Below are positions 54,399 through 63,899 of a stretch of 64,000 nucleotides of DNA, piece by piece. The translations under genes and the position numbers were made by a program. Origin of the DNA: Microbacterium maritypicum. GTDB lineage: Bacteria; Actinomycetota; Actinomycetes; Actinomycetales; Microbacteriaceae. Location of the stretch: assembly GCF_008868125.1 (NCBI RefSeq), contig NZ_WAAQ01000001.1, forward strand, positions 1,426,001-1,490,000, given 5' to 3'. Each line of letters opens with the position of its first letter. Positions within the stretch are counted from its first letter, which is position 1. The notes under the pieces were generated by a model. It saw only the letters and a list, made by a program, of their open reading frames with translations. It was not told the DNA's origin and did no database searches.

Positions 54399-55184
54399 TC
54401 ACCGCCTCGTGCTGGAGATCCGCGCGGAGAGCTGATGTGCGTGCGCGAGGAGGGTCCGCCCGAGCTCGGCCATCCGGTCGGGGCCGAAGCGGAACGCGAC
54501 GCCCGTCAGGCTCAGCGCCCACTCCGGGCGGCCGGAGCGATCGAAGACCGCGGCGCCCAGGCCCCAGCTGCCCTCGACGATCAGACCGGGGTTGACCGCG
54601 TATCCCCGTTCCTTGGTCTCGGCGAGACGTGTCCGAAGGGGCCGCTGACCGTGGACGCGTCCCCAGGAGCCCTCGAGCTCGGGATGACGTTCCAAGTAGG
54701 CATCCACATCGTGGTCAGGGAGGAAGGCGAGGATGGCGAGCCCGGCGCTGGCGACACCGAGGGGGAAGCGCACTCCTTCACTGAGGACGAAGGATCGGAT
54801 AGGGAAGGAGCCCTCTTCGCGGAGCAGGCACACCGTCTCGTCTGCGCGCCGGACGGAGAGGAACGCGCTCTCCTCGGTCTTGACCGCTAGTGAGCGCACG
54901 ATGTCCCGGGCCAGTGCTGTCACGTCGTACCGCGCGGCCGCCACCGATCCCATGAGGAACAGCTCCGGACCCGGCATCCACCTGGTGCTCGCGCCGTCGC
55001 GGTCGACGAGGCCCTCCGACTTCAGAGCGCTCAGGAGCCGGTGGGCGGTCGAACGCGAGAGGTCGGCGGCTATGGCGAGCTCCTGAAGTGAGGCCCCGTC
55101 GGAACCTGCGGCCGTGACCAGACGTAGAAGACGTGCGGCCCTGGCGATCGCCTGAGTGCCGGGCACCGAGGTTGTGGGTTCCAT
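54399..55184 (-). CDS. IclR-family transcriptional regulator
   Basis: Protein of 261 residues: N-terminal winged helix (about 12-75, SLQELAIAADLSRSTAHRLLSALKSEGLV) and C-terminal IclR effector domain (about 90-255). The ATG at 55184 is fixed by TAGCGT (complement of 55192-55197) seven bases upstream. Divergent from the CoA-transferase/thiolase operon and probably its regulator, as for PcaR-type IclR proteins. Confidence 0.88.
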   Translation of the reverse strand: MEPTTSVPGTQAIARAARLLRLVTAAGSDGASLQELAIAADLSRSTAHRLLSALKSEGLVDRDGASTRWMPGPELFLMGSVAAARYDVTALARDIVRSLAVKTEESAFLSVRRADETVCLLREEGSFPIRSFVLSEGVRFPLGVASAGLAILAFLPDHDVDAYLERHPELEGSWGRVHGQRPLRTRLAETKERGYAVNPGLIVEGSWGLGAAVFDRSGRPEWALSLTGVAFRFGPDRMAELGRTLLAHAHQLSARISSTRR

Positions 55185-55223
55185 AATGTGGACGCTACCT
55201 CTGGGTTCGGCCACATCGCAAGA

Positions 55224-55238
55224 TCCGGCTTTCCCGGA
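55224..55238. promoter_or_regulatory. Candidate IclR operator in the divergent gap
   Basis: TCCGG-CTTTC-CCGGA lies between the IclR gene and the CoA-transferase operon; a second CCGGACGG copy follows at about 55247-55254. Weak, GC-rich evidence. Confidence 0.35.
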
Positions 55239-55288
55239 CGGCTCCCCCGGACGGATGCTGAGGAGAGCACGGAACCGAAGGAGCCGAC

Positions 55289-56062
55289 GTGATCGACAAG
55301 CAGTGGGAGTCAGCGGAGGCGGCCGTCTCCGACATCGAGGACGGATCGTCACTGGCGGTCGGCGGGTTCGGCCTGTCCGGGAACCCGATCGCCTTGATCG
55401 AGGCTCTTCTGGCGCAGGGGACGAGAGACCTCAGCGTCGTGAGCAACAACTGCGGAGTGGACGACTGGGGCCTCGGCGTCCTGCTCGCCGCCCAGCGCAT
55501 CCGCAAGATGACATCGTCGTATGTCGGGGAGAACAAGGAGTTCGAGCGCCAGTTCCTCAGCGGTGAACTCGAGCTCGAACTCACCCCGCAGGGCACCCTG
55601 GCCGAGAAGCTCAGGGCCGGCGGCTCGGGGATCGCGGGTTTCTTCACCCAGACGGGCGTCGGCACGCAGGTCGCCGAGGGGGGCCTGCCGCGCAGGTACA
55701 ACCCGGACGGCACGATCGCGGTCGCCTCGCCGGTGAAGGACGTGCGCAGCTTCGAGGTGAACGGGGAGGCGAGGGACTTCGTGCTCGAGGAGGCGATCAC
55801 CACCGATTTCTCTCTGGTGCACGCCGCCCGCGGAGATCGCCACGGCAATCTCGTGTTCAACAAGGCGGCGCGCAACTTCAATCCGCTCGCCGCGATGGCC
55901 GGTCGCATCTGCATCGCCCAGGTCGAGCAGCTCGTGGAGCCGGGGGAGCTCGATCCCGACAGCATCCACCTCCCCGGGGTCTTCGTGCATCGCATCGTCG
56001 AGGTCGGCACCGACATCCCCAAGCGCATCGAGCGGCGCACGGTCGCCGCGGAAGGAGCCTGA
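55289..56062 (+). CDS. 3-oxoacid CoA-transferase subunit A
   Basis: Alpha subunit of 257 residues; with subunit B it moves CoA from succinyl-CoA to a 3-oxoacid (acetoacetate or 3-oxoadipate). The glycine-rich [16 protein letters not shown] (about 18-33) and [11 protein letters not shown] (about 52-62) are typical. GTG start with AAGGAG six bases upstream. Subunit B starts two bases after its stop. Confidence 0.9.
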   Translation: MIDKQWESAEAAVSDIEDGSSLAVGGFGLSGNPIALIEALLAQGTRDLSVVSNNCGVDDWGLGVLLAAQRIRKMTSSYVGENKEFERQFLSGELELELTPQGTLAEKLRAGGSGIAGFFTQTGVGTQVAEGGLPRRYNPDGTIAVASPVKDVRSFEVNGEARDFVLEEAITTDFSLVHAARGDRHGNLVFNKAARNFNPLAAMAGRICIAQVEQLVEPGELDPDSIHLPGVFVHRIVEVGTDIPKRIERRTVAAEGA

Positions 56063-56063
56063 G

Positions 56064-56732
56064 ATGACACTCACCCGAGAGCAGATGGCCGCCAGAGCGG
56101 CCGCCGAGCTGCAGGACGGCGCCTACGTGAACCTGGGCATCGGCTTGCCCACGCTCGTGCCCAACCACGTGCCGCGCGGTATCACCGTCGTCCTGCAGTC
56201 GGAGAACGGCATCCTGGGCGTCGGTCCCTACCCGAGCGAGGAATCCGTCGACCCCGACCTCATCAACGCGGGCAAGGAGACGGTCACCACTCTTCCCGGC
56301 GCCGCGTTCTTCGACTCGGCGACCAGCTTCGGCATGATCCGCGGAGGCAAGATCGACGCGGCGATCCTCGGGGCGATGCAGGTCTCCGCGACCGGCGATC
56401 TCGCGAACTGGATGATCCCGGGCAAGATGGTGAAGGGGCCCGGCGGTGCGATGGATCTCGTGCACGGGGCCGGCCGGGTCATCGTGCTCATGGAGCACGT
56501 CGCGAAGGACGGTTCGGCGAAGATCGTCGACGAATGCTCGCTGCCGCTGACCGGTCGCGGTGTGGTCGATCGGATCATCACCGACCTCGCCGTGATCGAC
56601 GTGACCGCAGAGGGGCTGGTGCTCGTCGAGACCGCACCCGACGTCACGGTCGACGAGATCATCGCCGCGACCGAACCACCCCTCATCGTCTCCCACGCTC
56701 TGCTCACCGGAAGGATCATGGACCATGACTGA
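56064..56732 (+). CDS. 3-oxoacid CoA-transferase subunit B
   Basis: Beta subunit of 222 residues carrying the catalytic glutamate: [10 protein letters not shown] places E47. [10 protein letters not shown] (25-34) is the family signature. It overlaps the thiolase gene by 8 bases, so the three enzymes are made together. Confidence 0.91.
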   Translation: MTLTREQMAARAAAELQDGAYVNLGIGLPTLVPNHVPRGITVVLQSENGILGVGPYPSEESVDPDLINAGKETVTTLPGAAFFDSATSFGMIRGGKIDAAILGAMQVSATGDLANWMIPGKMVKGPGGAMDLVHGAGRVIVLMEHVAKDGSAKIVDECSLPLTGRGVVDRIITDLAVIDVTAEGLVLVETAPDVTVDEIIAATEPPLIVSHALLTGRIMDHD

Positions 56733-57909
56733 GAACGACGTCGTCATCGTCGCCGCTGCTCGCACCCCGCAGGGACGCCTCAAGGGGCAGCTCGCCGCGT
56801 TCACCGCCCCCCAGCTCGGCTCCTTGGCCATCCGTGGAGCCCTGGAGCAGGGCTCCATCGCACCCGCAGACATCGACGCGGTGATCGTCGGTCAGGTGCT
56901 GGCCGCCGGATCCGGGCAGAACGCAGCCCGTCAGGCGGCCATCGGCGCGGGCATCGGCTGGGACGTTCCCGCGCACTCCGTGAACAAGGTGTGCCTCTCA
57001 GGGCTGACCGCGGTCATCGACGCGGCGCGGATGATCCGCACCGGAGACGCCGAGGTGGTGGTCGCCGCCGGGATGGAGTCGATGACGCGCGCACCCCACC
57101 TGCTCATGGGATCGCGCGACGGCTGGGCATACGGGAGCGTCGAGGTGCTCGACCACATGGCCTACGACGGGCTCACGGATGCGTACGACCGGGAGAGCAT
57201 GGGGGCATCCACCGAACGGCACAACGCGCGTTTCGATCTCACCCGGCAGGCGCAGGACCGCGTCGCCGCGCTCTCGCATCAGCGCGCCACCGCCGCGCAG
57301 GAAGCGGGCGTGTTCGATGAGGAGATCGTCGCCGTGGACGTTCCCCAGCGCCGCGGCGAGCCCGTGCGTGTCACGAGGGACGAGGGCGTGCGCCCCGACA
57401 CCACGGTCGAGACCCTCGCGGGGCTGCGCGCAGCTTTCGCCGAAGGCGGTTCGATCACCGCGGGGAACTCCTCACCGATCTCGGACGGCGCCTCGGCCGT
57501 GGTCGTGACCACTAGACGGACCGCCCAGGCCAAGGGATGGCCCGTGCTCGTGACCGTCGGCGCGAGCGGGCAGACGGCTGGGCCGGACAACTCCCTGCAG
57601 GCGCAGCCGGCGCGGGCGATCGAGCGCGCGTGCGAGAAGCAGGGCATCGCCCCCTCGGATCTCGACCTCGTGGAGATCAACGAGGCGTTCGGTGCGGTCG
57701 TCGCGCGTTCGCAGGTCGAACTCGGCCTCGACGAGGCCATCGTGAACATCCACGGCGGCGGCATCGCGATCGGCCACCCGATCGGCGCTTCCGGCAACAG
57801 GCTGGTGGTGCATGTCGCGCACGAGCTCGCGCGTCGAGGCGCAGGAACGGCAGCCGTCGGCCTGTGCGGCGGCGGCGGTCAGGGCGAGGCGCTCATCCTC
57901 ACCCGGTGA
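56725..57909 (+). CDS. Acetyl-CoA acetyltransferase (thiolase)
   Basis: Thiolase of 394 residues. Catalytic C90 (NKVCLSG), the GHPIGASG histidine near 350, and the second cysteine in CGGGGQGEA near 384 are present. With the CoA-transferase it can turn acetoacetate into two acetyl-CoA. A beta-ketoadipate (PcaIJF) role fits equally well with an IclR regulator, but no other pca genes are in the window. Confidence 0.92.
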   Translation: MTENDVVIVAAARTPQGRLKGQLAAFTAPQLGSLAIRGALEQGSIAPADIDAVIVGQVLAAGSGQNAARQAAIGAGIGWDVPAHSVNKVCLSGLTAVIDAARMIRTGDAEVVVAAGMESMTRAPHLLMGSRDGWAYGSVEVLDHMAYDGLTDAYDRESMGASTERHNARFDLTRQAQDRVAALSHQRATAAQEAGVFDEEIVAVDVPQRRGEPVRVTRDEGVRPDTTVETLAGLRAAFAEGGSITAGNSSPISDGASAVVVTTRRTAQAKGWPVLVTVGASGQTAGPDNSLQAQPARAIERACEKQGIAPSDLDLVEINEAFGAVVARSQVELGLDEAIVNIHGGGIAIGHPIGASGNRLVVHVAHELARRGAGTAAVGLCGGGGQGEALILTR

Positions 57910-57933
57910 CGGGAGTCGCGGGCGGGACCGCGC

Positions 57934-58233
57934 TCAGGGACGTGCGTCCTTGGCGTGGTCCTGCGTGTCGGCGAGGGCCTTCTGCGAACGGAACTGCAGT
58001 CGCTGCGCTTTCTTCGCCTTCTTGACCGACTGCGGGGAATCGGCGTCGACCCGCACACCGCGTCGCTCGCGGTTCATGTCGACCACGGCGCCGACGGCGA
58101 GAGCCATGGTGATCGCCCAACTCACCCAGGACAGGACGGCGCGCCAGGTGACGGGCTGCTCGCGGGTGCCGCGCAGCAGGGAGACCCCGGCGGAGATCGC
58201 AGCGACAAGTCCGGTGCTGAAGAGGTAGCGCAT
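57934..58233 (-). CDS. Small two-helix membrane protein
   Basis: Protein of 99 residues with two hydrophobic segments (about 4-20 and 33-52) and a charged, lysine-rich cytoplasmic tail. I do not recognise a family. TACCGT (complement of 58240-58245) six bases before the ATG supports expression; codon use is like its neighbours. The frame continues open for 3 kb upstream antisense to otsA, but this is a codon-bias artefact. Confidence 0.65.
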   Translation of the reverse strand: MRYLFSTGLVAAISAGVSLLRGTREQPVTWRAVLSWVSWAITMALAVGAVVDMNRERRGVRVDADSPQSVKKAKKAQRLQFRSQKALADTQDHAKDARP

Positions 58234-58281
58234 TCCCCCACGGTACCTTCCCGCACCCCCGGTCGCACCGAGCCTTGACAA

Positions 58282-58309
58282 CCCCTCCCCGATCCTGGCA
58301 AGGGAGGGG
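58282..58309. repeat. Inverted repeat in the gap before an MFS gene
   Basis: CCCCTCCC and GGGAGGGG with a 12-base loop, preceded by TTGACA at 58275-58280. The 300-base gap 58234-58533 otherwise shows no gene; the MFS promoter is not identified. Confidence 0.4.
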
Positions 58310-58533
58310 CAGATGAAGCGCAGCGCCCGCAGACGAGCGAGTCGAATGCGGCGTGCGTGTCGAGCGCGCGCGGAGAGCACGGACCCGGAGTCTCCCTGCC
58401 GATGCCCGGGTGCACCCGCTATCATGGCCAGGTCGCGGCTCGCCCGCGGCCGCACAACCGTGTATCTACCGGCCGTCGGCATTCCGACGGACAGCGGCGG
58501 CACCCGACATCGCGTCTTCGACGCGCGAGAGCC

Positions 58534-59790
58534 ATGACACGCGCAACAACATCGCAGCAACTCGCCGAGCCGAGCCTTCTCCGTCTCGCCGGCCTTCCCT
58601 ACTTCCTCATCGCCTTCATCGCGCGACTGCCGTTCGCCATGATGGTGGTCGGCGTGCTGACGGTGGTCGTCTCCGCTCGCGGCTCCCTGTCGCTGGGCGG
58701 GCTCACCTCCGCGGCCGTCGGCCTCGGCACCGCCTGCTTCGGGCCGCTGCTGGGAGCCGCGGCCGACCGGTTCGGACAGCGGACCGTGCTGCTGGTGCTC
58801 GCCCTGGCGAACGGGGCGATGCTCCTGCTGTTCACGTTCGTCGTCTACGGCACCGCCGCCGACGGCTTCGTGCTGCTCGCGGCGGTCGGCATCGGGGCCA
58901 CGGCTCCGCAGGTCGCGCCGCTCTCGCGGTCGCGTCTGGTGACGATCATCAGCGACCGGATGCCCGAGGGGCGCCGCGCCAAGACGGTATCGGGCACGAT
59001 GGCCTACGAGTCGGCCGCCGATGAGACCGTGTTCGTCTTCGGGCCCTTCATCGTCGGCATCCTCGCCTCGGCGATCGCGCCGTGGGCGCCGCTGGTGGGA
59101 GCCGCCGTGCTGACCGTGGTGTTCGTGGGGGCTTTCGCCCTGCACCCCAGCGGACGGCACGTCTCGCAGGATCGGGATGCGGATGGCAAGGCGCCGTCGA
59201 CCGTCTCCGAGCTGTTCCGGCCCCAGCTGCTGATCGTGGTCGTCGGCATCCTCGGTGTCGGGATCTTCTTCGGAACGATGCTCACCTCGCTCACATCGTT
59301 CATGGCCGACCGCGGTGCACCAGAGCAGGCCGGCCTCCTCTACGGCGTCATGGGCGTCGGCTCCGCGATTCTCGCGCTCGGTGTCGCGTGGCTTCCCGCC
59401 GCGTTCTCGATGCGTGCGCGGTGGCTCGTCTTCTCGGGCATCCTGCTGGCGGGAACACTCCTGCTCGGCTTCGTCGACACGCCGGGAACCATGATGGTGG
59501 CGCTCGCGATCATGGGCATCGGCATCGGCCCCACACTCGTCACGCAGTACAGCTTCGGCGCCGCTCGCAGCCCGCGCGGGCGCTCGGCCACCGTCATGAC
59601 CATGTTGGGCTCCGGCGTCGTGGTCGGGCAGTCGATCGGCGCCGCCTTCGCGGGCGAGATCGCCGAGAGCGTCGGGACTCCGGCTGCGCTCCTGCTGCCG
59701 ATGGTCGCCGCGTTCATCGCGTTCGCCGCGGGAGTCGCGAACTGGATGCTCAGCGGTGAGAAGCGTCGAGCGGCTCCCGTCAAGCCCTGA
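58534..59790 (+). CDS. MFS transporter
   Basis: Protein of 418 residues with 12 predicted helices. AADRFGQRTVLLV (about 73-85) is the motif A loop; the central loop (about 210-230) is polar. Similarity is to sugar/drug MFS proteins of the YcaD/ExuT-like broad group; substrate unknown. The ATG at 58534 is chosen because hydrophobic helix 1 begins 20 residues later; it has only a weak ribosome binding site. otsA follows 63 bases downstream with its own strong one. Confidence 0.82.
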   Translation: MTRATTSQQLAEPSLLRLAGLPYFLIAFIARLPFAMMVVGVLTVVVSARGSLSLGGLTSAAVGLGTACFGPLLGAAADRFGQRTVLLVLALANGAMLLLFTFVVYGTAADGFVLLAAVGIGATAPQVAPLSRSRLVTIISDRMPEGRRAKTVSGTMAYESAADETVFVFGPFIVGILASAIAPWAPLVGAAVLTVVFVGAFALHPSGRHVSQDRDADGKAPSTVSELFRPQLLIVVVGILGVGIFFGTMLTSLTSFMADRGAPEQAGLLYGVMGVGSAILALGVAWLPAAFSMRARWLVFSGILLAGTLLLGFVDTPGTMMVALAIMGIGIGPTLVTQYSFGAARSPRGRSATVMTMLGSGVVVGQSIGAAFAGEIAESVGTPAALLLPMVAAFIAFAAGVANWMLSGEKRRAAPVKP

Positions 59791-59853
59791 CGATCGATCC
59801 GCGGAAATCGAGGTTCCTCGATAGCCTGGAGGAAACCCCCGGGAGGAGCCCTC

Positions 59854-61266
59854 GTGGCCGCAGCAGATTTCGTCGTCGTCGCCAACCGCCTGCCCGTGGA
59901 CCGCGTGGTGGGCCCCGATGGCGAGGAGGCGTGGCGCACATCCCCCGGCGGCCTCGTCGCGGCCCTCGAGCCGATGATGCGCAGCGTGCACGGCGCCTGG
60001 GTCGGTTGGGCCGGTCAGGCCGACCTGGAGCTCGCGCCCTTCGAGGCCGACGGCATCGATCTCATCCCGGTCGCCCTGAGCGCCCAAGAGGTCGCCGAGT
60101 ACTACGAGGGCTTCGCGAACGACACCATCTGGCCCCTCTACCACGATGTGATCGCACCGCCGCAGTACCACCGTGAGTGGTGGGACGCCTACGTCACCGT
60201 GAATCGCCGTTTCGCCGAGGCGGCGGCTGCTGCTGCGGCGCCGGAGGGCACGGTCTGGGTGCACGACTACCAGCTGCAGCTCGTGCCGCAGATGGTGCGT
60301 GAGCTGCGCCCCGACGTCACGATCGGGTACTTCCACCACATCCCGTTCCCCGCGCACGGTCTGTACGCGCAGCTGCCCTGGCGCGATCAGGTGCTGCGTG
60401 GCCTGCTCGGTGCCGACGTGATCGGCTTCCAGCGCGCACAGGATGCCACGTACTTCCTCACCGCCGTGCGCCGCCGACTGCGCTACGAGGTCAAAGGTCC
60501 GCATGTCGCCGTGCCCGAGGGGGAGGGCGAGGGCACGCGCACCGCGATGGCGCGAGCGTTCCCCATCTCCATCGACACCACTCCCTACCTCGAGCTCGCC
60601 GCTCGCGAGGACGTGCGTGCGAGGGCAGCGGAGATCCGCGCGAGCCTCGGCAATCCGAAGCGCATCCTGCTCGGGGTCGACCGCCTCGACTACACCAAGG
60701 GCATCCGCCACCGCATCAAGGCGTACGGTGAGCTCCTCGCCGAGGGCCGGCTCAAGGTCGAGGACGTGACGCTCGTGCAGGTCGCCAGCCCCAGTCGCGA
60801 GCGTGTGGACGCCTACGTGCACCTGCGTGACGAGATCGAGCTCGCCGTCAGCCGCATCAACGGCGACACCGACACCATGGGCCACTCCGCGATCCGATAC
60901 CTCCACCAGGGATACCCGCGCGAGGAGATGGTCGCGCTGTATCTGGCCGCGGACGTGATGCTCGTCACCGCTCTGCGCGACGGCATGAACCTGGTCGCCA
61001 AGGAGTACGTCGCCACCCGTGTCGACGACCGCGGCGTGCTCGTGCTGAGCGAGTTCACCGGCGCGGCGGATGAGCTGCGCCAGGCCGTCCGGGTCAACCC
61101 GCACGACATCGAGGGGCTCAAGGACGCGATCATGACGGCGGTGGAGATGCCGCCCGCTGAGCAGGGTCGCCGCATGCGGTCGCTTCGCCGACGTGTGCTC
61201 GACAACGACGTGAACGCCTGGTCGTCGTCGTTCCTGAAGGCCCTCTCCGAGGTGCGCGGCCGCTGA
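59854..61266 (+). CDS. otsA: Trehalose-6-phosphate synthase
   Basis: GT20 enzyme of 470 residues joining UDP- or GDP-glucose to glucose 6-phosphate. VVANRLPVDR (about 7-16), WVHDYQLQLVP (about 134-144), YFHHIPFPA (about 161-169), LGVDRLDYTKGI (about 271-282) and RDGMNLVAKEYVA (about 376-388) are the OtsA signatures. GTG start with GGGAGGAG upstream. otsB follows and completes the osmoprotectant pathway. Confidence 0.96.
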   Translation: MAAADFVVVANRLPVDRVVGPDGEEAWRTSPGGLVAALEPMMRSVHGAWVGWAGQADLELAPFEADGIDLIPVALSAQEVAEYYEGFANDTIWPLYHDVIAPPQYHREWWDAYVTVNRRFAEAAAAAAAPEGTVWVHDYQLQLVPQMVRELRPDVTIGYFHHIPFPAHGLYAQLPWRDQVLRGLLGADVIGFQRAQDATYFLTAVRRRLRYEVKGPHVAVPEGEGEGTRTAMARAFPISIDTTPYLELAAREDVRARAAEIRASLGNPKRILLGVDRLDYTKGIRHRIKAYGELLAEGRLKVEDVTLVQVASPSRERVDAYVHLRDEIELAVSRINGDTDTMGHSAIRYLHQGYPREEMVALYLAADVMLVTALRDGMNLVAKEYVATRVDDRGVLVLSEFTGAADELRQAVRVNPHDIEGLKDAIMTAVEMPPAEQGRRMRSLRRRVLDNDVNAWSSSFLKALSEVRGR

Positions 61267-61322
61267 GCACCCGCGACACCGAACCCGAGCCCACACGCAC
61301 GACCCCTGTGATTGGAGCATCC

Positions 61323-62120
61323 ATGACGCGCCCCTGGATCCCCGGAACCGCTGACGACGACCTCAAGGCCCTGGCCGCCACGCCCCGGCTGGTGGTCGCC
61401 CTCGACTTCGACGGCACAGCCTCTCCGCTGGTCGCCGACCCGATGGCGGCGCGGGCGCTCCCCGAGGTCGCCGTCCAGGTCGATCGTCTTGCAGCACTAC
61501 CTGACACGGTCGTCGCCTACGTCTCCGGACGCAGCATGCACGATCTCCGCGTCATCACCGAGCACTCCGACGACTCCGCGATCGCCCTGGCAGGCTCTCA
61601 CGGCGCGCAGTACTGGTTTCCGGGCGAAGGCGACGTCGACGCTCCGGGCGAGGCGACAGAAGACGGTGCGCGCGAAGAGCTCTGGGCGGCGGCCCAGCCG
61701 ATCATCGACCGCTACGACGGTGCCGAGTTCGAGCCCAAGACCTTCGGCATGGGCGTGCACACCCGTCGCGCCGATGCCGAGACCGAGCAGCGCGTCTTCG
61801 CCGAGATCGACGCCCTCGTGGCCGAGCGCTTCCCGCACTGGAGGCGCCGCTCCGGTCACCGGGTGCTCGAGTTCTCCTCGCGCACCGAGGGCAAGGATGC
61901 CGCGATGGCGGCCCTCCGCGAACGGTTCGACGCGACCGGCATCCTGTTCGCCGGCGATGACGTGACCGACGAGGACGCGATGCGCGTGCTGGAGCCCGGT
62001 GACCTCGGCGTGCGCGTGGGGCCGGGGGAGAGCGTGGCGACCCTGCGTGTGGACACTCCACAACAGATCGCCGAGCTTCTGGAGGCGTTGGCGGACGAAC
62101 GCACCTCCGCACGGCAATAG
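61323..62120 (+). CDS. otsB: Trehalose-6-phosphate phosphatase
   Basis: HAD phosphatase of 265 residues. DFDGT (28-32) has the nucleophile D28 and acid D30; GSHG near 96 and GDDVTDEDAM (about 205-214) are later HAD motifs. The ATG at 61323 follows GGAG; a GTG 15 bases upstream is possible. It dephosphorylates the OtsA product to trehalose. Confidence 0.94.
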   Translation: MTRPWIPGTADDDLKALAATPRLVVALDFDGTASPLVADPMAARALPEVAVQVDRLAALPDTVVAYVSGRSMHDLRVITEHSDDSAIALAGSHGAQYWFPGEGDVDAPGEATEDGAREELWAAAQPIIDRYDGAEFEPKTFGMGVHTRRADAETEQRVFAEIDALVAERFPHWRRRSGHRVLEFSSRTEGKDAAMAALRERFDATGILFAGDDVTDEDAMRVLEPGDLGVRVGPGESVATLRVDTPQQIAELLEALADERTSARQ

Positions 62121-62123
62121 ACT
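62118..62123 (+). promoter_or_regulatory. Leaderless-type -10 element of ilvD
   Basis: TAGACT directly after the otsB stop, six bases before the ilvD ATG; it separates ilvD expression from otsAB. Confidence 0.62.
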
Positions 62124-62129
62124 TCCGTC

Positions 62130-63848
62130 ATGTCCTCGCATGATCCCGCCAGCAGCGCGCCCATCGACATCAAGCCCCGCAGCCGCGTCGTCACCGACGG
62201 CATCGAGGCCACGACCTCCCGCGGTATGCTCCGTGCCGTCGGCATGGGCGACGCCGACTGGGACAAGCCGCAGATCGGCATCGCCTCGAGTTGGAACGAG
62301 ATCACTCCCTGCAACCTGAGCCTCGACCGGCTCGCGCAGGGGGCGAAGGAGGGTGTGCATTCGGGCGGCGGCTACCCGCTGCAGTTCGGCACCATCTCGG
62401 TCTCCGACGGCATCTCGATGGGCCACGAGGGGATGCACTTCTCGCTCGTGTCGCGCGAGGTCATCGCCGACTCGGTCGAGACCGTGATGATGGCAGAGCG
62501 CCTCGACGGCTCGGTGCTCCTGGCCGGGTGCGACAAGTCGATCCCCGGCATGCTCATGGCCAGTGCGCGCCTCGACCTGTCGAGTGTGTTCCTGTACGCC
62601 GGATCGATCGCTCCGGGTTGGGTCAAGCTCTCGGACGGCACCGAGAAGGACGTCACGATCATCGACTCGTTCGAGGCTGTGGGTGCGTGTCGCGCCGGCC
62701 TCATGAGCGAGGAGGACCTGAAGCGCATCGAGTGCGCCATCGCTCCGGGTGAGGGCGCGTGCGGCGGCATGTACACCGCCAACACCATGGCTTCGGTCGC
62801 GGAGGCCCTCGGGCTCAGCCTCCCGGGCTCGGCGGCTCCGCCCGCAGCGGACCGCCGTCGCGACTACTACGCCCACCGCTCGGGCGAGGCCGTCGTGAAC
62901 CTGCTCCGTCAGGGCATCACGACCCGCGACATCCTCACCAAAGAGGCGTTCGAGAACGCGATCGCCCTCGCGATGGCCCTCGGCGGCTCCACCAACGTCG
63001 TCCTGCACCTGCTCGCGATCGCCCGCGAGGCCGAGGTCGAGCTGAGCCTGCACGACTTCAACCGCATCGGCGACAAGGTTCCGCACGTCGCCGACATGAA
63101 GCCCTTCGGCAAGTACGTCATGAACGACGTCGACCGTCACGGCGGCATCCCCGTGATCATGAAGGCGATGCTCGACGAGGGACTGCTGCACGGCGACGCG
63201 CTCACAGTCACGGGCAAGACGCTCGCCGAGAACCTCGCCGACCTCGACCCGCAGCCGATCGACGGCGAGGTCATCCACACGTTCGACAACCCGATCCACG
63301 CCACGGGCGGCCTCACGATCCTGCACGGCTCGCTCGCTCCCGAGGGTGCCGTCGTCAAGACCGCCGGCTTCGATGCGGCCGTCTTCGAGGGTCCCGCCCG
63401 CGTCTTCGAGCGCGAGCGTGCCGCGATGGACGCCGTCGCCGAGGGGGAGATCGAGCCCGGCACCGTCATCGTGATCCGCTACGAGGGCCCCAAGGGCGGA
63501 CCGGGCATGCGCGAGATGCTCGCCATCACGGCGGCCATCAAGGGCGCTGGGCTCGGAAAAGATGTACTACTCTTGACTGACGGACGATTCTCAGGCGGCA
63601 CAACCGGCCTGTGCATCGGCCACATAGCACCCGAAGCGGTGGACGCAGGTCCTATCGCCTTCGTGCGCGATGGTGATCTGATACGGGTCGATATCGCAGC
63701 TCGCTCTCTCGATCTACTCGTCGACGAGGCAGAGCTCGCCTCCCGCCGTTCTGGCTGGGAGCCGCTTCCCCCGCGCTACACCCGAGGCGTTCTTGCCAAG
63801 TACTCGCGTCTCGTGCGGTCCGCCGCCGAGGGCGCGACCACCGGCTGA
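62130..63848 (+). CDS. ilvD: Dihydroxy-acid dehydratase
   Basis: Iron-sulfur dehydratase of 572 residues in valine/isoleucine synthesis. Cluster cysteines C61 (TPCNL), C134 (AGCDKSIPG) and C211 ([13 protein letters not shown]) are present, as is the C-terminal [14 protein letters not shown] segment. The gene is intact, but from about 63555 (residue 476) codon choice changes sharply: AAA, GTA, CTA, TTG, ACT, CGA, TCA, ACA and ATA appear, codons almost absent before. The encoded residues still fit the family, so this looks like a replaced 3' segment. The acetolactate synthase gene follows after 51 bases. Confidence 0.96.
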   Translation: MSSHDPASSAPIDIKPRSRVVTDGIEATTSRGMLRAVGMGDADWDKPQIGIASSWNEITPCNLSLDRLAQGAKEGVHSGGGYPLQFGTISVSDGISMGHEGMHFSLVSREVIADSVETVMMAERLDGSVLLAGCDKSIPGMLMASARLDLSSVFLYAGSIAPGWVKLSDGTEKDVTIIDSFEAVGACRAGLMSEEDLKRIECAIAPGEGACGGMYTANTMASVAEALGLSLPGSAAPPAADRRRDYYAHRSGEAVVNLLRQGITTRDILTKEAFENAIALAMALGGSTNVVLHLLAIAREAEVELSLHDFNRIGDKVPHVADMKPFGKYVMNDVDRHGGIPVIMKAMLDEGLLHGDALTVTGKTLAENLADLDPQPIDGEVIHTFDNPIHATGGLTILHGSLAPEGAVVKTAGFDAAVFEGPARVFERERAAMDAVAEGEIEPGTVIVIRYEGPKGGPGMREMLAITAAIKGAGLGKDVLLLTDGRFSGGTTGLCIGHIAPEAVDAGPIAFVRDGDLIRVDIAARSLDLLVDEAELASRRSGWEPLPPRYTRGVLAKYSRLVRSAAEGATTG

Positions 63849-63899
63849 CCCGGACGCTCCGGCATCCGGCGTCCTGCACAGATCATCAGAAGGAAACTC

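Noticed and set aside
57934-61320. An open frame of over 1100 codons on the complement strand opposite otsA
   Set aside because: Only the last 99 codons have a start signal and protein-like composition; the rest mirrors the third-position GC bias of otsA, with arginine, histidine and aspartate-rich low-complexity sequence.
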